Positions 1-10,670 of a stretch of 64,000 bases of DNA are shown piece by piece. The notes beneath the pieces are model-generated. The model was not told where the DNA came from. It was given only the letters and a program-made list of their open reading frames with translations, and ran no database searches. This stretch comes from Roseovarius sp. M141. GTDB lineage: Bacteria > Pseudomonadota > Alphaproteobacteria > Rhodobacterales > Rhodobacteraceae. The DNA lies in contig NZ_VCNH01000005.1 of the NCBI RefSeq assembly GCF_024355225.1, positions 1 to 64,000 of the forward strand, in the 5' to 3' direction. The number at the start of each line of letters is the position of its first letter. The stretch's first letter is position 1. The position numbers and the translations under genes are program-made.

Positions 1-1061
1 TTCATTCATCGAGCGGATGGCGACGGGCAGGGGCGGCATGGGCACGGCGATGGTCCTGTCCTCCAGCGTGTTCGGCGCCATTGCGGGGACGGCGACAGCG
101 GCCATTGCCTCGATCGGGTCAATCATGACCGAACCGCTGGTCGCGCGGGGGTACCCGCGGGGACGGGTGGCGGCGCTGCTGGGAATTTCGTCGCTGCTGG
201 GCATCCTGATTCCGCCCTCGATCACGATGATCCTGTTCGCCGTGGTCACGCGCCAATCGGTTGCCGCCTGCTTCGCCGCCACCATCGGCCCGGCGATCCT
301 GCTGATCATCGGCCTGATCCTCTATAATCGGTTCCTCGTGGGCCGCGCGTTCGAAGAACTGCCCGCACCCGAGGATGCCGGCCCGCGCGAGAGCTTTGGC
401 AAGGTCACGTTGCACGCGCTGTTTAAGACTGTCGCTGCCGGTCATCATCCTCGGCGGGATCTATGGCGGGATCTTTACCCCGACCGAGGCCGCCGCCGTC
501 GCCGCCGTCGCCGCGCTGATCGTGGGCGGGCTGATCTACCGCGAATTCACCTGGCGCACGCTGGGCCGCAGCGTGGTGCAGGCCGCCGAAACCACCGGCA
601 CGATCATCCTGATCCTGCTGTTTTCGTTCATGATCTCGCGCATCATGGCGTTCGAGCGGGTGCCGCAGGACCTGACCGAGGCGGTCCAGTCCGTCGTGAC
701 CAGCCCCATCGGCGCCCTGCTGATCGTCAACCTCGTGCTGATCGTCGCGGGGGCGCTGATGGACGATATTTCCGTCACCGTCGTGATCGCGCCGCTGTTC
801 CTGCCGTTGATGGTGGCCAATGGCGTGGACCCGGTGCATTTCGCGGCCATCGTCGGCTGCTCGGTCGTGATCGGGGCCAACAGCCCGCCGGTGGCGCCGA
901 CGCTGTTCCTGTCGTGCAAGATCACCCGCGCGCCGATCATGCAGGCGGTGATGCTTGAGCTGCTGGGGCTGATGACCTTCGTCGCGTTCCCGGTGATGCT
1001 GGTCACCACCTGCTGGCCCGCGCTGTCGCTGGCCATCCCGAGGGCGCTGGACCTGATGTGA
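1..1061 (+). pseudogene. dctM: TRAP transporter large permease (DctM), 5' end outside window, frameshifted
   Basis: This is the 3' part of a DctM-type permease, the 12-TM subunit of sodium-driven TRAP importers for organic acids. The reading frame is already open at base 2 and shows the family motif GRGGMGTAMVLSSSVFGAIA, then LLGILIPPSITMILFAV. Near 425-426 the frame breaks: the first frame drifts into Arg-rich nonsense, while the second frame continues with IILGGIYGGIFTPTEAAA and ends normally with a TGA at 1059-1061. Removing one A from the AA at 425-426 restores a continuous protein, so this is a +1 lesion or a sequence error. A separate intact DctQM pair lies at 18.7-20.7 kb. The substrate cannot be told from the permease alone. 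Confidence 0.85.
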
Positions 1062-1145
1062 GAGGGGCGCGCGGTCGCCTGATGCCGTTTTGGTGACAAA
1101 CAACCAGCGCCATTTCTCGCAGGTCAAAGAACTGCTGCGCGAACG

Positions 1146-2243
1146 TCATAACCCCGCCGCCTTGGTCAGGTTCACGCGAAACCGGTCACGTCTGCGCTGA
1201 TATCTGCGAGTCATCTCAGCCGAGGCGTGACCCAGCTGCTTCTGGATGTAGCGCTCGTCGACCTCGGCAGAGCTTGCCAGTCCGGCGCGGAGGGAGTGAC
1301 CGGAGAAGAGGGCCAGACGTTCCTTCTGAGGCAGGTCTGATCGGAGCCCGGCATCCAGAACGGTCTGCTTGATCAGCCGTGCGACATGTTTGTCCGACAG
1401 TCGCGCATCAAGGGCGCGTTTGTTGTCCCGCGTGGTACGACAAAAGAGCGGGCCAAAGTCGATTTTCGCAAAATGCAGCCATTGCTCAAGCGCGTGAACC
1501 GGGCAGGTTTGTTCAGAAGACCCACGGCCAATCTCGACCTCGCGCCAGCCGGTCTTGCCCTGCAAGAACAGGATCGCCCCGCTTTTTTCGATCTCGACCC
1601 AGCCACGGCTGTCAGGCGTGTCGTCCTTGCCCGCATCGAGGCTCACGATCTCGGACCTGCGCAAGCCCCCCGCATAGCCGATCAGCAGGATTGCCCTATC
1701 CCTGAGTCCACGCAAGTCAAAGGGCAGGGTGGCAACCATCGCCAGAATATCCCCGGCCAGTACGGCCTCTTTCTGCACGGGTGGCCGCGCGTGTTTGCGG
1801 CGAATTCCCGCGAGCACAGTCGCAATGTGACGGTCTTTGCGGTCCAACACAAAACCACGTTTTTGGTAGTGCCACGCAAGCCCGGACAATCTGCGCTCGA
1901 TGGTAGAGACCGAAAGGGCAGGAGTCCTGGTGTCGGGCGCGGCACAATTGGCGATATAGAGGCCGATCAGCTCTGCAGACGGGGGCAGGGGGGGCGCCCC
2001 ACGACGTCGGCACCAGCTGTTGAAATGCGCCCAGTCCGCGTTGTAGGCGGTGTTGGTGTTTTGCGCCGTGGCCTGGCGGGCGTAGTCGCGGGCGGTGTCG
2101 ACCAACCGGTCAAGCGAGCCTGATCCAGCTACAACGTCAGGAACCCCGATGGCCTCTCCTGCGACAGCATCTCTCTCGCCATTCTCGTTGGACGAGGGCG
2201 CGATTGCTGGTGTTGAGGGCGATTTGCGGTCGGTTTCTGACAT
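1146..2243 (-). CDS. Tyrosine recombinase / phage-type integrase
   Basis: Site-specific recombinase of the tyrosine (XerC/D, phage integrase) family, about 365 aa. After a low-complexity N-terminal tail comes a SAM-like core-binding domain (NTNTAYNADWAHFNSWCRRR) and a C-terminal catalytic domain with the expected residues: the first Arg in GGLRRSEI, the HxxR box in HSLRAG, GH in QLGHASAEM, and the nucleophile Tyr in RRYQRRR. I chose the ATG at 2243; a TTG at 2279 is an alternative in the same frame. It sits between the broken dctM and IS remnants, as expected for a mobile-element or resolvase gene. Its substrate site is unknown. An 8-bp inverted repeat (2283-2290 / 2328-2335) lies just upstream. 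Confidence 0.85.
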   Translation of the reverse strand: MSETDRKSPSTPAIAPSSNENGERDAVAGEAIGVPDVVAGSGSLDRLVDTARDYARQATAQNTNTAYNADWAHFNSWCRRRGAPPLPPSAELIGLYIANCAAPDTRTPALSVSTIERRLSGLAWHYQKRGFVLDRKDRHIATVLAGIRRKHARPPVQKEAVLAGDILAMVATLPFDLRGLRDRAILLIGYAGGLRRSEIVSLDAGKDDTPDSRGWVEIEKSGAILFLQGKTGWREVEIGRGSSEQTCPVHALEQWLHFAKIDFGPLFCRTTRDNKRALDARLSDKHVARLIKQTVLDAGLRSDLPQKERLALFSGHSLRAGLASSAEVDERYIQKQLGHASAEMTRRYQRRRDRFRVNLTKAAGL

Positions 2244-2604
2244 ACCGCTGAGCGTATTTCTTCGCGTCCGATAATGCAAACTTATTGGACGTACAAAAAT
2301 CTCGCGAGGCGAGGCGGTTATCTACCTGTCCAATAGCATAAAGCGCCGTTGTGAATTGGGCCGCTTTTTATGAACCAGTCGCTCAAGCACGCTCCGAATG
2401 CGCTCCCAACGCCGATCCTGCCATTCTGGATCTTCGATCATCAGACACCAGACTGCCTTGAAGACGCTGCGTTTTTCAGTGGAGCGGCGATTTCTTTGCT
2501 GCATGTGTTGCTCAATGACCCGACCCTTGGCGCCCCAGTCGAATTGTTGCGTTCGCGGCGGCAGCTGCGCGCCGCCGTGCAGTGTGGTAAGATTGAGGGC
2601 AGGG
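2244..2604. other. Gene-poor spacer with possible degenerate minus-strand fragment
   Basis: No complete gene is visible. It contains the inverted repeat TATTGGAC (2283-2290) / GTCCAATA (2328-2335). A minus-strand open stretch ending at 2322 has protein-like composition (for example SVFKAVWCLMIEDPEWQDRR), but its 5' end runs into the IS6 remnant. It could be the tail of an unknown truncated gene. Confidence 0.3.
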
Positions 2605-3213
2605 TATCGTTGGGTGCAGAAGTTCGGACCAGAGCTAACCAAGCGGACCGAAAAACATCTGCGCCGCGCGAGTCTCGACTGGCATGTGGACGAGAGCTAC
2701 ATCCGCGTCGGTGGCACGTGGAGGTATCTGTGGCGCGCTGTTGATGCGAACGGACAGATGGTCGATTTTCGCCTGACCGCGCGGCGGGATGCAAGAGCGG
2801 CCAAAGCCTTTCTGAACAAGGCCATTGAGCGCGTGCGCCTGCATCGACCAGTCACAATCTGCACGGACAAGGCGCAGGCATATCGACGCGTTATCCGGAG
2901 AGATCAATCATCGATATGATCCGCTTTTCGACAGCATCCGACACATCGACCGAAAGTGGCGAAACAATCTGATCGAGAGCAACCACGCGGCTCTGAAACG
3001 GCTGCTCGGGTATCGTCAGAGCTTTCGATCTCGGCGCACAGCCGAGGCGACCTTGAGCGGCATCGAAACAATACGAACCATCAAACGCGGCCACATCCAT
3101 CACAAAAACCCGGCGTATGCGGCGAAATCGCGTTCATTGCCCAGCTGTTCGAAACCGCCGCGTGACATTCCACTTCGACCAACGTCAGCTTCATCGTGAA
3201 GAGATTAATGCAA
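2605..3213 (+). mobile_element. IS6-family insertion sequence remnant (5' truncated)
   Basis: This stretch is nearly identical to the complete IS6 copy at 10671-11461, in the opposite orientation. Homology begins abruptly at the codons for YRWVQKFGPELTKR near 2605, so the left end and about 57 N-terminal codons are missing. The DDE transposase is broken by an extra G at 2897-2898 (after AYRRVI) and by a missing base near 3103. The right end retains GATTAATGCAA of the terminal repeat (3203-3213) and then diverges, so the outermost 7 bp are gone. Unlike the full copy it keeps the C-terminal codons for FIAQLFETA before the stop. It cannot transpose by itself. Confidence 0.85.
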
Positions 3214-3249
3214 CTTCCACCGCACGGATCAAGGACGTCAGCGCGGTCG

Positions 3250-3370
3250 GGTCTATTGTGCTATCAAAATGCAGACAGCTGCCGCAAAGGCGGCGACCCA
3301 ATCCGCGTGGCACAGTGTCGGACGCATGCCTGGCGCAAACTGAAGGAGGTGTTCGACCGTGTGATCAGCT
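3250..3370 (+). mobile_element. IS66-type transposase (TnpC) fragment
   Basis: A short open stretch encodes RKGGDPIRVAQC followed by THAWRKLKEVFDR, which resembles the GGPxxLAxCWAHxRRK segment before the catalytic region of IS66 TnpC proteins. Similarity stops at once on both sides, so only about 35 codons survive. It lies between the IS6 remnant and the mgtE pseudogene and indicates a third IS family in this scarred region. The call rests on remembered family motifs and is moderate. Confidence 0.45.
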
Positions 3371-4529
3371 CAACCAATACAAGAAACGTGGTCCATGAGC
3401 GGCTACTTATCACCGCCACAGAAAGTTCCCAACATGTCACCAGATCATCTCCTGCATCCTACTGACACCAGTGATGCTTAAGATTCAGGAATTCATAGGT
3501 TCAGCGCATCTCATCGACGTGGTCTCTTGGCTCCTACCGATTACCGCTTGAACAGGCGGCGCGCCAGCTTGCAAGTATCGACCTGCAAAGAAGGGCGATG
3601 GTCTTTGAAAACCTGCCACTCGATACTCAGGTCACATTTGCGCGGGCGCTTCCGCAGACCGATCTGACTGGCATTGTGACAGCGATGCATGCGGATGATC
3701 GTGCGGATCTTTTCAAACAGCTTTCGAACGATGAACAGAACCGCATGATCAGCGACCTCGAGCCTCACGTCGCCGCCGATATCCGCCGACTCTCGGCCCA
3801 TGCCGAGGAATGCGCCGGTGCGCTTATGACATCGGATTACGCGACGCTCGATGCAGACACGACAGCCGCGACCGCAATTGCAGCGCTCCGGCGTCAGGCC
3901 CCCGGAAAGGAGACCATCTATCGTTCTTATGTCGTCGACGATGATCACCATCTGATCGGATCGGTGAGGCTGCATACGCTGATACTGGCGACCGACGAGA
4001 CGCTGATCAAAGAGATCATGGAGCCTACTCCAATCTCGGTTACACTCGACACCGATCAGGAAGATGTCGGGAAACTAATCGCCCATTATGACCTTCTTGC
4101 TATTCCAGTGGTGGACGCAAGTGGACGATTGGTTGGTATTGTCACGCATGACGATGCGTACTGATGTGATGCAGGCAGAAGCGACTGAGGACTTTCAGAA
4201 AATGTCCACCGTCGTGCCGTTTTCGCAGAGTCTTCGCGAGGCCGGGATTGGGATGCTCTATTCCAAGCGCATCGTCTGGCTGGCTCTTCTGGTATTCGGA
4301 AACCTCTTTTCAGGTGCGGGCATCGCCTATTTCGAAGATATGATCCTGGCCTATGTCTCATTGGTGTTTTTCTTGCCGTTGCTGATCGACAGCAGCGGCA
4401 ATGCCGGGTCGCAATCGGCCACGCTCATGGTGCGCGCGCTGGCGACCGGCGATGTCGAGATGAAGGACTGGCGCGATCTGATCTTGCGCGAACTGGCTGT
4501 CGCGGCAGCACTGGGTGCGACGATGGCGG

Positions 4530-5906
4530 GAGATATGGGCAAAAGTTGGTGACGCTTGATCAGGCGGCAGCTTGAAGTTGGCGGATCCCATCGCGGAACT
4601 CAATCCCCTGGATGATCTCGGGCATGCGGTTTTGACCGTCGAGCTTGCGCCACTTCTTCTGCGCCGACATCATCAGCTTGAAGGCCATGGCCAGACCGGT
4701 CTTGCGGCTGAGGCACCCCTTGGTTCGTTTGGTGCGATGCCGGACGGTGGCAAAGGTGCTTTCGATCGGGTTTGACGTCCGGATGTGTTTCCAGTGTTCC
4801 GCCGGATAATCGTAGAAGGTCAGTAACGCGTCCCTGTCTTTAACCAGCTTGGCCACCGCCTTATCCCATTTCACTCCGTAGTTTTCGACGAAGAAATCAA
4901 AGGCGAGGTTGGCCTTGGCTTTTGTCTCGGCCTGCCAGATATCGTGCAGATGGCCCTTGGCTTTTGCCTGCACGGATTTCGGCATCGCGTTCAGCACGTT
5001 CATGGTCTTGTGAACCCAGCACCGCTGTTCCCTCGTCGTGGCGAATGCCTCGCGCAGCGCCGTCCAGAACCCCAGGGCGCCGTCGCCGATGGCAAGCTTG
5101 GGATCCTGTTTCAGGCCGCGACGTCTGAGATCGAGCAGTAGCTCGCGCCAGCTTTGCGTGCTTTCGCGAAAGCCGTCGGTCATGGCCAGAAGTTCCTTGC
5201 GGCCATATTCGTCGGCCCCGACAACCACCAGAACGCATTGTTTTTCCTCGGCCATTCTCGGTTTGAAATAGACGCCATCCGCCCAGATGTAGAGAAAGCG
5301 GCGGTTGCCGAGATCGCGTTTCTGCCAAGCCTCGTAGTCTTTCCACCAGTCAGCCTTCAGCCGCGTGACAGTCTTGGCAGACAGGCCCTTGGCGTTCGGA
5401 CCCAGCAACGCCTCCAGCGCCTCGGTGAAATCACCCGTGGACACGCCCTTGAGGTATAGCCACGGCAGCAGCTCTTCGACCGATTTCGCTTTGCGAAGAT
5501 ACCGCGGCAGGATGCTGGGCGTGAAGGTGATCTTGTCTTCGCCAGCGCCCCGATCCCGCACGCGCGGCACTTTCACGGGCACTGGCCCAATGCCGGTCAT
5601 CACCTCGCGTTCGGGTAGGTGACCATGGCGCACCAGGCGTGCCCGCCCGTCCTCCAGCCTTTCTCCGGAAAAAGGCGGCCATGAGCGTCGCCAGTTCGGC
5701 GTGGATCGCCTGTTCGATCAACTTGCGTGCGCCATCGCGGAGGACATCCGTGAACGCGTCGGTGCTAAATCCCGATGGATCGGGCAGTTGGGTAATGGTA
5801 GTCTCTGACATGTGGCATATCCTTTTCTCAGCAGAGAATCGACGGCGTCTGAACACCGCCATGATATGCCGCCCCTCAGGGCATCACCAACTTTCGCGCG
5901 TAACTC
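4530..5906. mobile_element. IS256-family insertion sequence with 9-bp target duplication
   Basis: The element is 1377 bp. Its ends form a 26-bp imperfect inverted repeat (4530-4555 against 5881-5906, 21 of 26 matching, core AAAGTTGGTGA). It is flanked by the direct repeat CGATGGCGG at 4521-4529 and 5907-5915, the 8-9 bp duplication typical of IS256. Joining the flanks through one copy of this repeat restores the mgtE frame (ATMAAVVF), which fixes the insertion point exactly. The single gene is the minus-strand transposase. Confidence 0.92.
4560..5811 (-). pseudogene. IS256-family (mutator-type) transposase, frameshifted
   Basis: DDE transposase of the IS256/mutator superfamily. The start is MSETTITQLPDPSGF at 5811. 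The frame is lost at an A5 run (5669-5673); removing one base joins LATLMAAFSGE to RLVRHGHLPEREVMTGIGPV and the remaining about 350 residues. Family features are visible: LYIWADGVYFKPR (first Asp), LAIGDGALGFW (second Asp), the CWVHKTMNVLN motif and the C-terminal HIRTSNPIESTFATVRHRT segment with the third acidic residue. The corrected product is about 400 aa, normal for the family. Whether the lesion is real decides if the element is active; the intact duplication suggests a fairly recent insertion. Confidence 0.9.
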
Positions 5907-6167
5907 CGATGGCGGCAGTCGTCTTTCCTGTTGGTGCATGGCGTGGCGGAGTGGACGTCGCCCTGACTGTTGGCCTGACAATGTTCGTGGTTGTGCTTAT
6001 CGGCAGCCTCGTCGGTATGTCACTGCCGTTCCTGCTCAACCGGTTGAGGCTTGATCCCGCAACGGCAAGTGGACCTCTGGTCACGACAATCTCGGACGGA
6101 GTCGGCGTGCTGATCTATTTTTCCATCGCGAGTGCGGTGCTCAGCCTCTGATCGCCAGCGATGGTGA

Positions 6168-7455
6168 TCAATCTTGCACTACGTTTGCCGAGCGGCGCGG
6201 TTTCGACACATTTGGTTCGGTGCGCGGGTCAAGACCCATGGCAACTGGCGAAATATCAGGAAGTGGTATGAATTTTTCCCGCCCTTCCTTTGGTAATTTC
6301 GGCCCGATCCTGACACTGACGAGAACAAAGATTGCATAGCCCACAGCGATGGCGGATTCGAACAAAAAGAAAGAACGTGGGCCGTAGACGGACATCAGCG
6401 ATGACGCGAGCAATGGGCCGATTGTGGCACCTATCGAATACACCATCAGCAGACGCCCCGATGCCGCGACATAGTATTTTCGGTCCAGCCGGTCGAATGT
6501 CTGCGCGACACAAAGCGGATAGACGCTGCTGATTGCCCCGCCGAACGCCACGGCCATGACCATGAGGGCCACCAAAGGCACATCGCTTGAAATCGAGCTC
6601 GACAGCACCCCCCATGACGTTCCGACCGCGATCAGGATGCAGGACATCACAATCCGTCGGTCAAATTTATCTGCCAGCATTCCGACCGGCACCTGCGCTG
6701 CAAGGCCGCCAAGCACGACCGTGCTCATGAACAGCGCGGCTTCCGTAACGCTGAGCCCAATCTGACGGGCAAACACGACACCAAGAGCGTAGAATGAGCC
6801 AACCAGTATGCCAGCAACACCCGCCCCGACCACCCCGACACGCGACGCCTTATACAGTTTCTTCACACCCAGAACGCGAAGCTCACTCAGGTTGGGTTCG
6901 CCAAGACCGGTAAGCGCGATAGGAATAAGTGAAAGACCGATCAACGCAGCGGCAATCATCAAAAGATCACTGCCCTCCATAGGGGCGATATTCACCATCG
7001 TCTGGCCGACGGCGATAGCTAGGTAAAAGGCCAGCATGTAATATCCAAGGACGCGTCCGCGTGTTTCATTGCTGCTGCGATCATTAAGCCAGCTTTCGAT
7101 GGAGGTGGTCATCCCCGCTATGCAAAAATCCATTGATAATTCGCAGGATCACCCAAGCGGCCGGGTTGAAAAAGAACGCATAGGCAAGACACACGGCAGC
7201 GGTCAGCGCCGCGAATGTTGAAAAAGCGCGGATGTGTCCGATCCTGAGAATGACGTGTTTGGCCTTGAACCCGCCAAACGCCAACCCCAGGTAATATGCC
7301 GCCATGATCACGCCGGTCAGCGCAATTGGATACTCAGCGGCCTCCATCCGAAGGGGCAGCACCACACCAAGCAAGCTGTTGCCAGCCATGAAAGCCGCCG
7401 TGCCGCCAAGGAGAGATTTTACGGGGGCAAGAAGCATCCGCAGCGATTGAGCCAT
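6168..7455 (-). pseudogene. MFS transporter (YcaD-like), frameshifted
   Basis: Major facilitator superfamily permease, about 428 aa when repaired. The N-terminal part starts at 7455 (MAQSLRMLLAPVKSLLGG) and the rest carries the family-typical FCIAGMTTSIESWLNDRSS, followed by hydrophobic helices and a C-terminal polar tail. The two pieces overlap because an A5 run at 7124-7128 has one base too many; with A4 the protein reads RIINGFCIAGMTTS. The gene converges with mgtE (16 bp between stops). The neighbour upstream is another frameshifted MFS gene, and the substrate of either is not evident. Decay or a homopolymer sequencing error are both possible. Confidence 0.8.
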
Positions 7456-7571
7456 AGTTCAGTCCGGTGACTTACCCCCTTGCGGGGACGGTGACATTCA
7501 TCTCGCGCCTGTCTAGCAGACGTTGACACTTACATGAACAAGACAAAATAAAATACCGGGCCAACGGACCC

Positions 7572-8856
7572 TCAACTTTTGATATCGTCGAGGCCCTTGG
7601 TGACAAAGATCGACGCCAGTGCCATGCAAGCAAAGATCAGCAGCGTGGCTTTGGCACCCGCCAGTGACGCCAGCGCCCCAAACACCCCCGAGCCCAAAAG
7701 TACGATCCCGATCACCGTATTTGACACAGCCGTATAGGTCGCGCGGTTGTCTTTTGGGGCCATGTCCACCAGATAGATCACCCGACCCTGCCGCACCCCG
7801 TGATAGGCGATCATGAGGACGAACAGCACCGCGGGCAGCGCCCAAATGGTATCGGAAGCCCCCCGCAAGATCCACCGCAACTGCTGCCAGCAGTGCCAGT
7901 GCCCCGACCATTCCGGAGAACATGAGCACGCGACGGCTGGACCTGTCCGCCAAGCGGCCCCAGACCCATGAGCTGATGAATGACGCAATCGAAGAGGCCA
8001 GCACCAGCGCGCCGAGGCGGTCAAACGTCCCCTGCCCGGCCTGTGCGCCCAACAGAACGATGTAGGGCGGCGCAAGCGCTGTAGAGGTCAATAGTCCGCG
8101 CGCCCAGATAAACCGCGTCAGTTGTGGGTCGCAGCGCAGGATATTCAACTGCCCAAGCGCCGCGGCGCGCCTCTCGCCCGGCGCGGGTTCTTCCCACAGG
8201 GTAGAGAAAACAAAACCCGCCCCCAACCACAACAGGGCCGCAAGTGCTATTGCAGCGATCACCAGTGTCGCACGGTCAGGCACGCCTGATATCAAAAGCA
8301 GCGCGAATATGACGACGGCCCCCGCCCCCAGCGACGTGGCCGTTCCCGTCGCCGCACCGCGCCGCGATTGCCCGACCGTTTTGCCCAGCACATCGCTGTA
8401 GCTGACCGAACAAACAGAGCGCGCCACAGCCAGCACTGCAAGCGACGCGCAAATCACCACCCCGGCAGCGGCACCCGACAGCGACACAGCGGCCAGCACG
8501 ATCCCCGCCGCCGCTGCCCCCTGCCCGATGCTGCCCGCGACCCACGCCCATTTTCGACGCGCCATCGCCTGCACGCGGGGGGCGGTGAACAATTGTGGCA
8601 GCAACGCGCCCGCCTCGCGAATTGGGACCAGCAGCCCGACAAAAAACGAAGACGCACCCAGATGCGACAGCAGCCACGACAAAACCAGTTTGGGATCAAT
8701 CAGCCCGTCGGCAACCTTGCTCATTGAGAGAGAGACAGCGTGGCGCAGGAAATTAGCTGGCTCACGGCGCGCCTGTGCGCCAGTCAGGCCTCCCTTACCG
8801 CTGGTGTCATCCACCAGGGCCTCAAACAATCTCTTTTCCAGCTTTGTTACGGGCAT
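7572..8856 (-). pseudogene. MFS transporter, frameshifted
   Basis: A second major facilitator permease of about 428 aa. An N-terminal cytosolic stretch (MPVTKLEKRLFEALVDDTSG) precedes the first helices (LLSHLGASSFFVGLLVPIRE); the conserved loop GRLADRSSRRVL lies mid-protein. The frame breaks at a C6 run (7859-7864): with five bases the protein continues from DLAGG into ASDTIWALPAVLFVLMIAYH and ends with GLDDIKS at 7572. The MFS gene downstream (6168-7455) is on the same strand 116 bp away and has a similar lesion, so the pair may once have been co-transcribed. A 119-bp palindromic repeat lies directly upstream of the start. Confidence 0.78.
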
Positions 8857-8874
8857 TGTCGTTTCTCTGAGTTT

Positions 8875-8993
8875 GCTAAAGCGTTTCGCGAAAAACCTGA
8901 ATCACTGCTTTTCTCGAAACGCCCGCGACATACTAGCATTACACGCGTTTCACCTTAAATGAGTGCCTCAAGTTTAAGGCGAAACGCTTTAGC
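8875..8993. repeat. Dispersed palindromic element, copy 1 (119 bp)
   Basis: The outer arms GCTAAAGCGTTTCGC (8875-8889) and GCGAAACGCTTTAGC (8979-8993) are perfect inverted repeats. Inside are two tandem hairpins, one around ACCTGAATCAC and one around GAGTGCCTCAAG, each with GCGTTTC/GAAACGC ends. A second copy lies at 23765-23880 and a shortened relative at 44849-44900. No coding capacity is seen. Confidence 0.85.
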
Positions 8994-9272
8994 AACCGAT
9001 TGTGCAGCGTAGTTTTCCTACGGTCGCAATACACAGGCACAACGATACCACAACCTCCCGAGATGAACATGACGCGAGATGACGTCATCAGGTGCAGGGC
9101 GCGAAACAAAGCGGTCCGATCCTCAACGTATCTGGGCCGTGCATTGTGGCGGCAACTGACTGGATGCCACCGCCGTCGCCGCGTCGAGAGGGCACAGGCA
9201 GCGAATGTCTTGCTGTGGATGCCTTCTCTGGTGGGCTCTCGCGCAATTCGCACGTTTGGTCCTGGCGGTCGA

Positions 9273-10403
9273 TCAGGCCGCCTTGGCGGCGCTGACAGTG
9301 CGCGCCAACATCCGCAGACGAGAGCTGAATTCGCCGCGGTCGACATAGCAGCCGTGCAGATGTCGAAAACCTGTCGCCGGATCGAACGAGTCGCGACCAT
9401 GCAACACCCGCCGATTGTCAAAGACCACCATTTCACCGCCCTTCAACTTCAAGGTCAGGCGGTATTTCGGATCCCGTGTTTTGGCCATATAGGCGCGATA
9501 GGCGCGGTAATAGTCGGGCATGATCTCGGACGGCATGTCGAAAATTCCCGCCAGATGGGCGTTGTAGCGGATCTCGATCACCTCACCTGAGCGGTCCAAC
9601 GTGATCACTGGTTCATAGACGCGGATATCCGCATCGCGGTCGTTGAAACGGAAGGGAATAGGCACCTCGCAGAGCAGGCGGAACGCCTCTGGGTCTTCGG
9701 TCCGAAGATCCTCGGCCATCGCAAACCCATCGGCGAACAGCGAACCGCCCCCTGTCGCCTCATTCGCCAGGCAGTGCAAAAACTGATAGCCTGGCGGAAC
9801 TTCCTGGTTCGGCAAATCCGTATGAAGCGGCAGGGCGACAGAGGTGTAGGCCAGGTTGTTGGGATCGGGTTTGTTGATCACTTCGAAGGTTGTGCCAAAA
9901 TTCGTTTCCCGCAGGAATCCGATCCGTTGGGCCACATCGACGCCTGCGCTGGTTCGATCCTCAAGGTGGTCAACAATCGCGATGCCGTATTTTGCCGTCG
10001 CCTGCATCCATGCGTTCAAGGCATGATCCTCTGCCAGAATCGGGGCCGCCGCATAACGGGGGACGGTCGCCGCAGTCATATCCGCGCGCCAAAGCTGGGG
10101 CGCAATAGCGTCCGCATCACTTGCACGCTGGCCGCGGCGATCCGCGCTGAGCAAGGCCACCGGCATGTGGCTGGCATGGCCGTCCTCATAGCTCAGCACA
10201 ACGTCGCCATGGGCAATCTGCGCCGAGGTCAGCACAGGCGAGGCGTCCAGCGCCAACAGATCCAGCAGCCGCTCGTGGGTTTGCGGATGCAACCCCGAAG
10301 GGCAATTGTCACGCAGCCAGATGGTCGGGAATGAAGTCGACGTGTTGTCCGCCCAAGTCACGACCAGCGTGTCGGGGTGGACCAAAAGATCGTCTATGGT
10401 CAT
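9273..10403 (-). CDS. Gamma-butyrobetaine hydroxylase-like 2-oxoglutarate dioxygenase
   Basis: Fe(II)/2-oxoglutarate dioxygenase of the gamma-butyrobetaine / trimethyllysine hydroxylase family (376 aa), which hydroxylates quaternary amines on the way to carnitine. The N-terminal DUF971-like domain is visible (FPTIWLRDNCPSGLHP, about residues 25-40), with the zinc-type Cys. The catalytic jelly-roll has the HxD pair in PLHTDLPNQ, the distal His in DNRRVLHGRDSF, and the 2-oxoglutarate-binding Arg in GFRHLHGCYVDR. Length is normal. It is a lone minus-strand gene between the palindromic repeat and a complete IS6, so it may have been brought in as cargo. Whether the substrate is gamma-butyrobetaine or a relative cannot be fixed from sequence. 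Confidence 0.85.
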   Translation of the reverse strand: MTIDDLLVHPDTLVVTWADNTSTSFPTIWLRDNCPSGLHPQTHERLLDLLALDASPVLTSAQIAHGDVVLSYEDGHASHMPVALLSADRRGQRASDADAIAPQLWRADMTAATVPRYAAAPILAEDHALNAWMQATAKYGIAIVDHLEDRTSAGVDVAQRIGFLRETNFGTTFEVINKPDPNNLAYTSVALPLHTDLPNQEVPPGYQFLHCLANEATGGGSLFADGFAMAEDLRTEDPEAFRLLCEVPIPFRFNDRDADIRVYEPVITLDRSGEVIEIRYNAHLAGIFDMPSEIMPDYYRAYRAYMAKTRDPKYRLTLKLKGGEMVVFDNRRVLHGRDSFDPATGFRHLHGCYVDRGEFSSRLRMLARTVSAAKAA

Positions 10404-10670
10404 CGGGTATCCTGTTCATTTTGAGATGTTGATCGCAGATACGCGGGTCAACCGCAGGGGGGCGGCCACCATTCCTGCGTCTTGCCGTAGGGGGCGCCAG
10501 AGGCACGCCAACCCAGCTCAAAATGTGTGAATTCCGATCTCATGATTGGATGCTAAATCCGTTCAGACTTACCGACAAGTAGCAACATCGTGCTTGAGGG
10601 GATGTAGGTCGTGCACCACCACTCAATGGCCCGGCGCGAGAATCCCCGCTGCCGTCTGTGCAATCATGAT

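Larger units (their letters stand above)
3474..6151 (+). pseudogene. mgtE: Magnesium transporter MgtE, broken by frameshifts and by an IS256 insertion
   Basis: MgtE is an inner-membrane Mg2+ channel with a cytosolic N domain, a CBS pair and five TM helices. Here the N domain (LIDVVSWLLPITA, EQAARQLASIDLQRRAMVFE) and CBS pair (IPVVDASGRLVGIVTHDDA) run from 3474 to about 4160. The TM part continues with EATEDFQKMSTVVPF and SSGNAGSQSATLMVRALATGD to 4529, and resumes after the IS at 5907 with TMAAVVFPVGAWRGGVDVAL to the stop at 6151. Besides the IS there are +1 frame breaks at TT 3548-3549 and near 4158-4162. The proposed ATG at 3474 gives a rather short N-terminus. With three lesions the gene is dead unless the two single-base lesions are sequence errors. 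Confidence 0.85.

Noticed and set aside
2283..2335. Inverted repeat TATTGGAC/GTCCAATA as recombinase attachment site
   Set aside because: Arms are 37 bp apart, far wider than the 6-8 bp core of tyrosine recombinase sites, and no matching second site was seen.
2322..2642. Minus-strand open frame of about 106 codons
   Set aside because: Its 5' third is antisense to the IS6 remnant and it has no ribosome site. The rest might be a gene tail, so it is mentioned only within the spacer entry.
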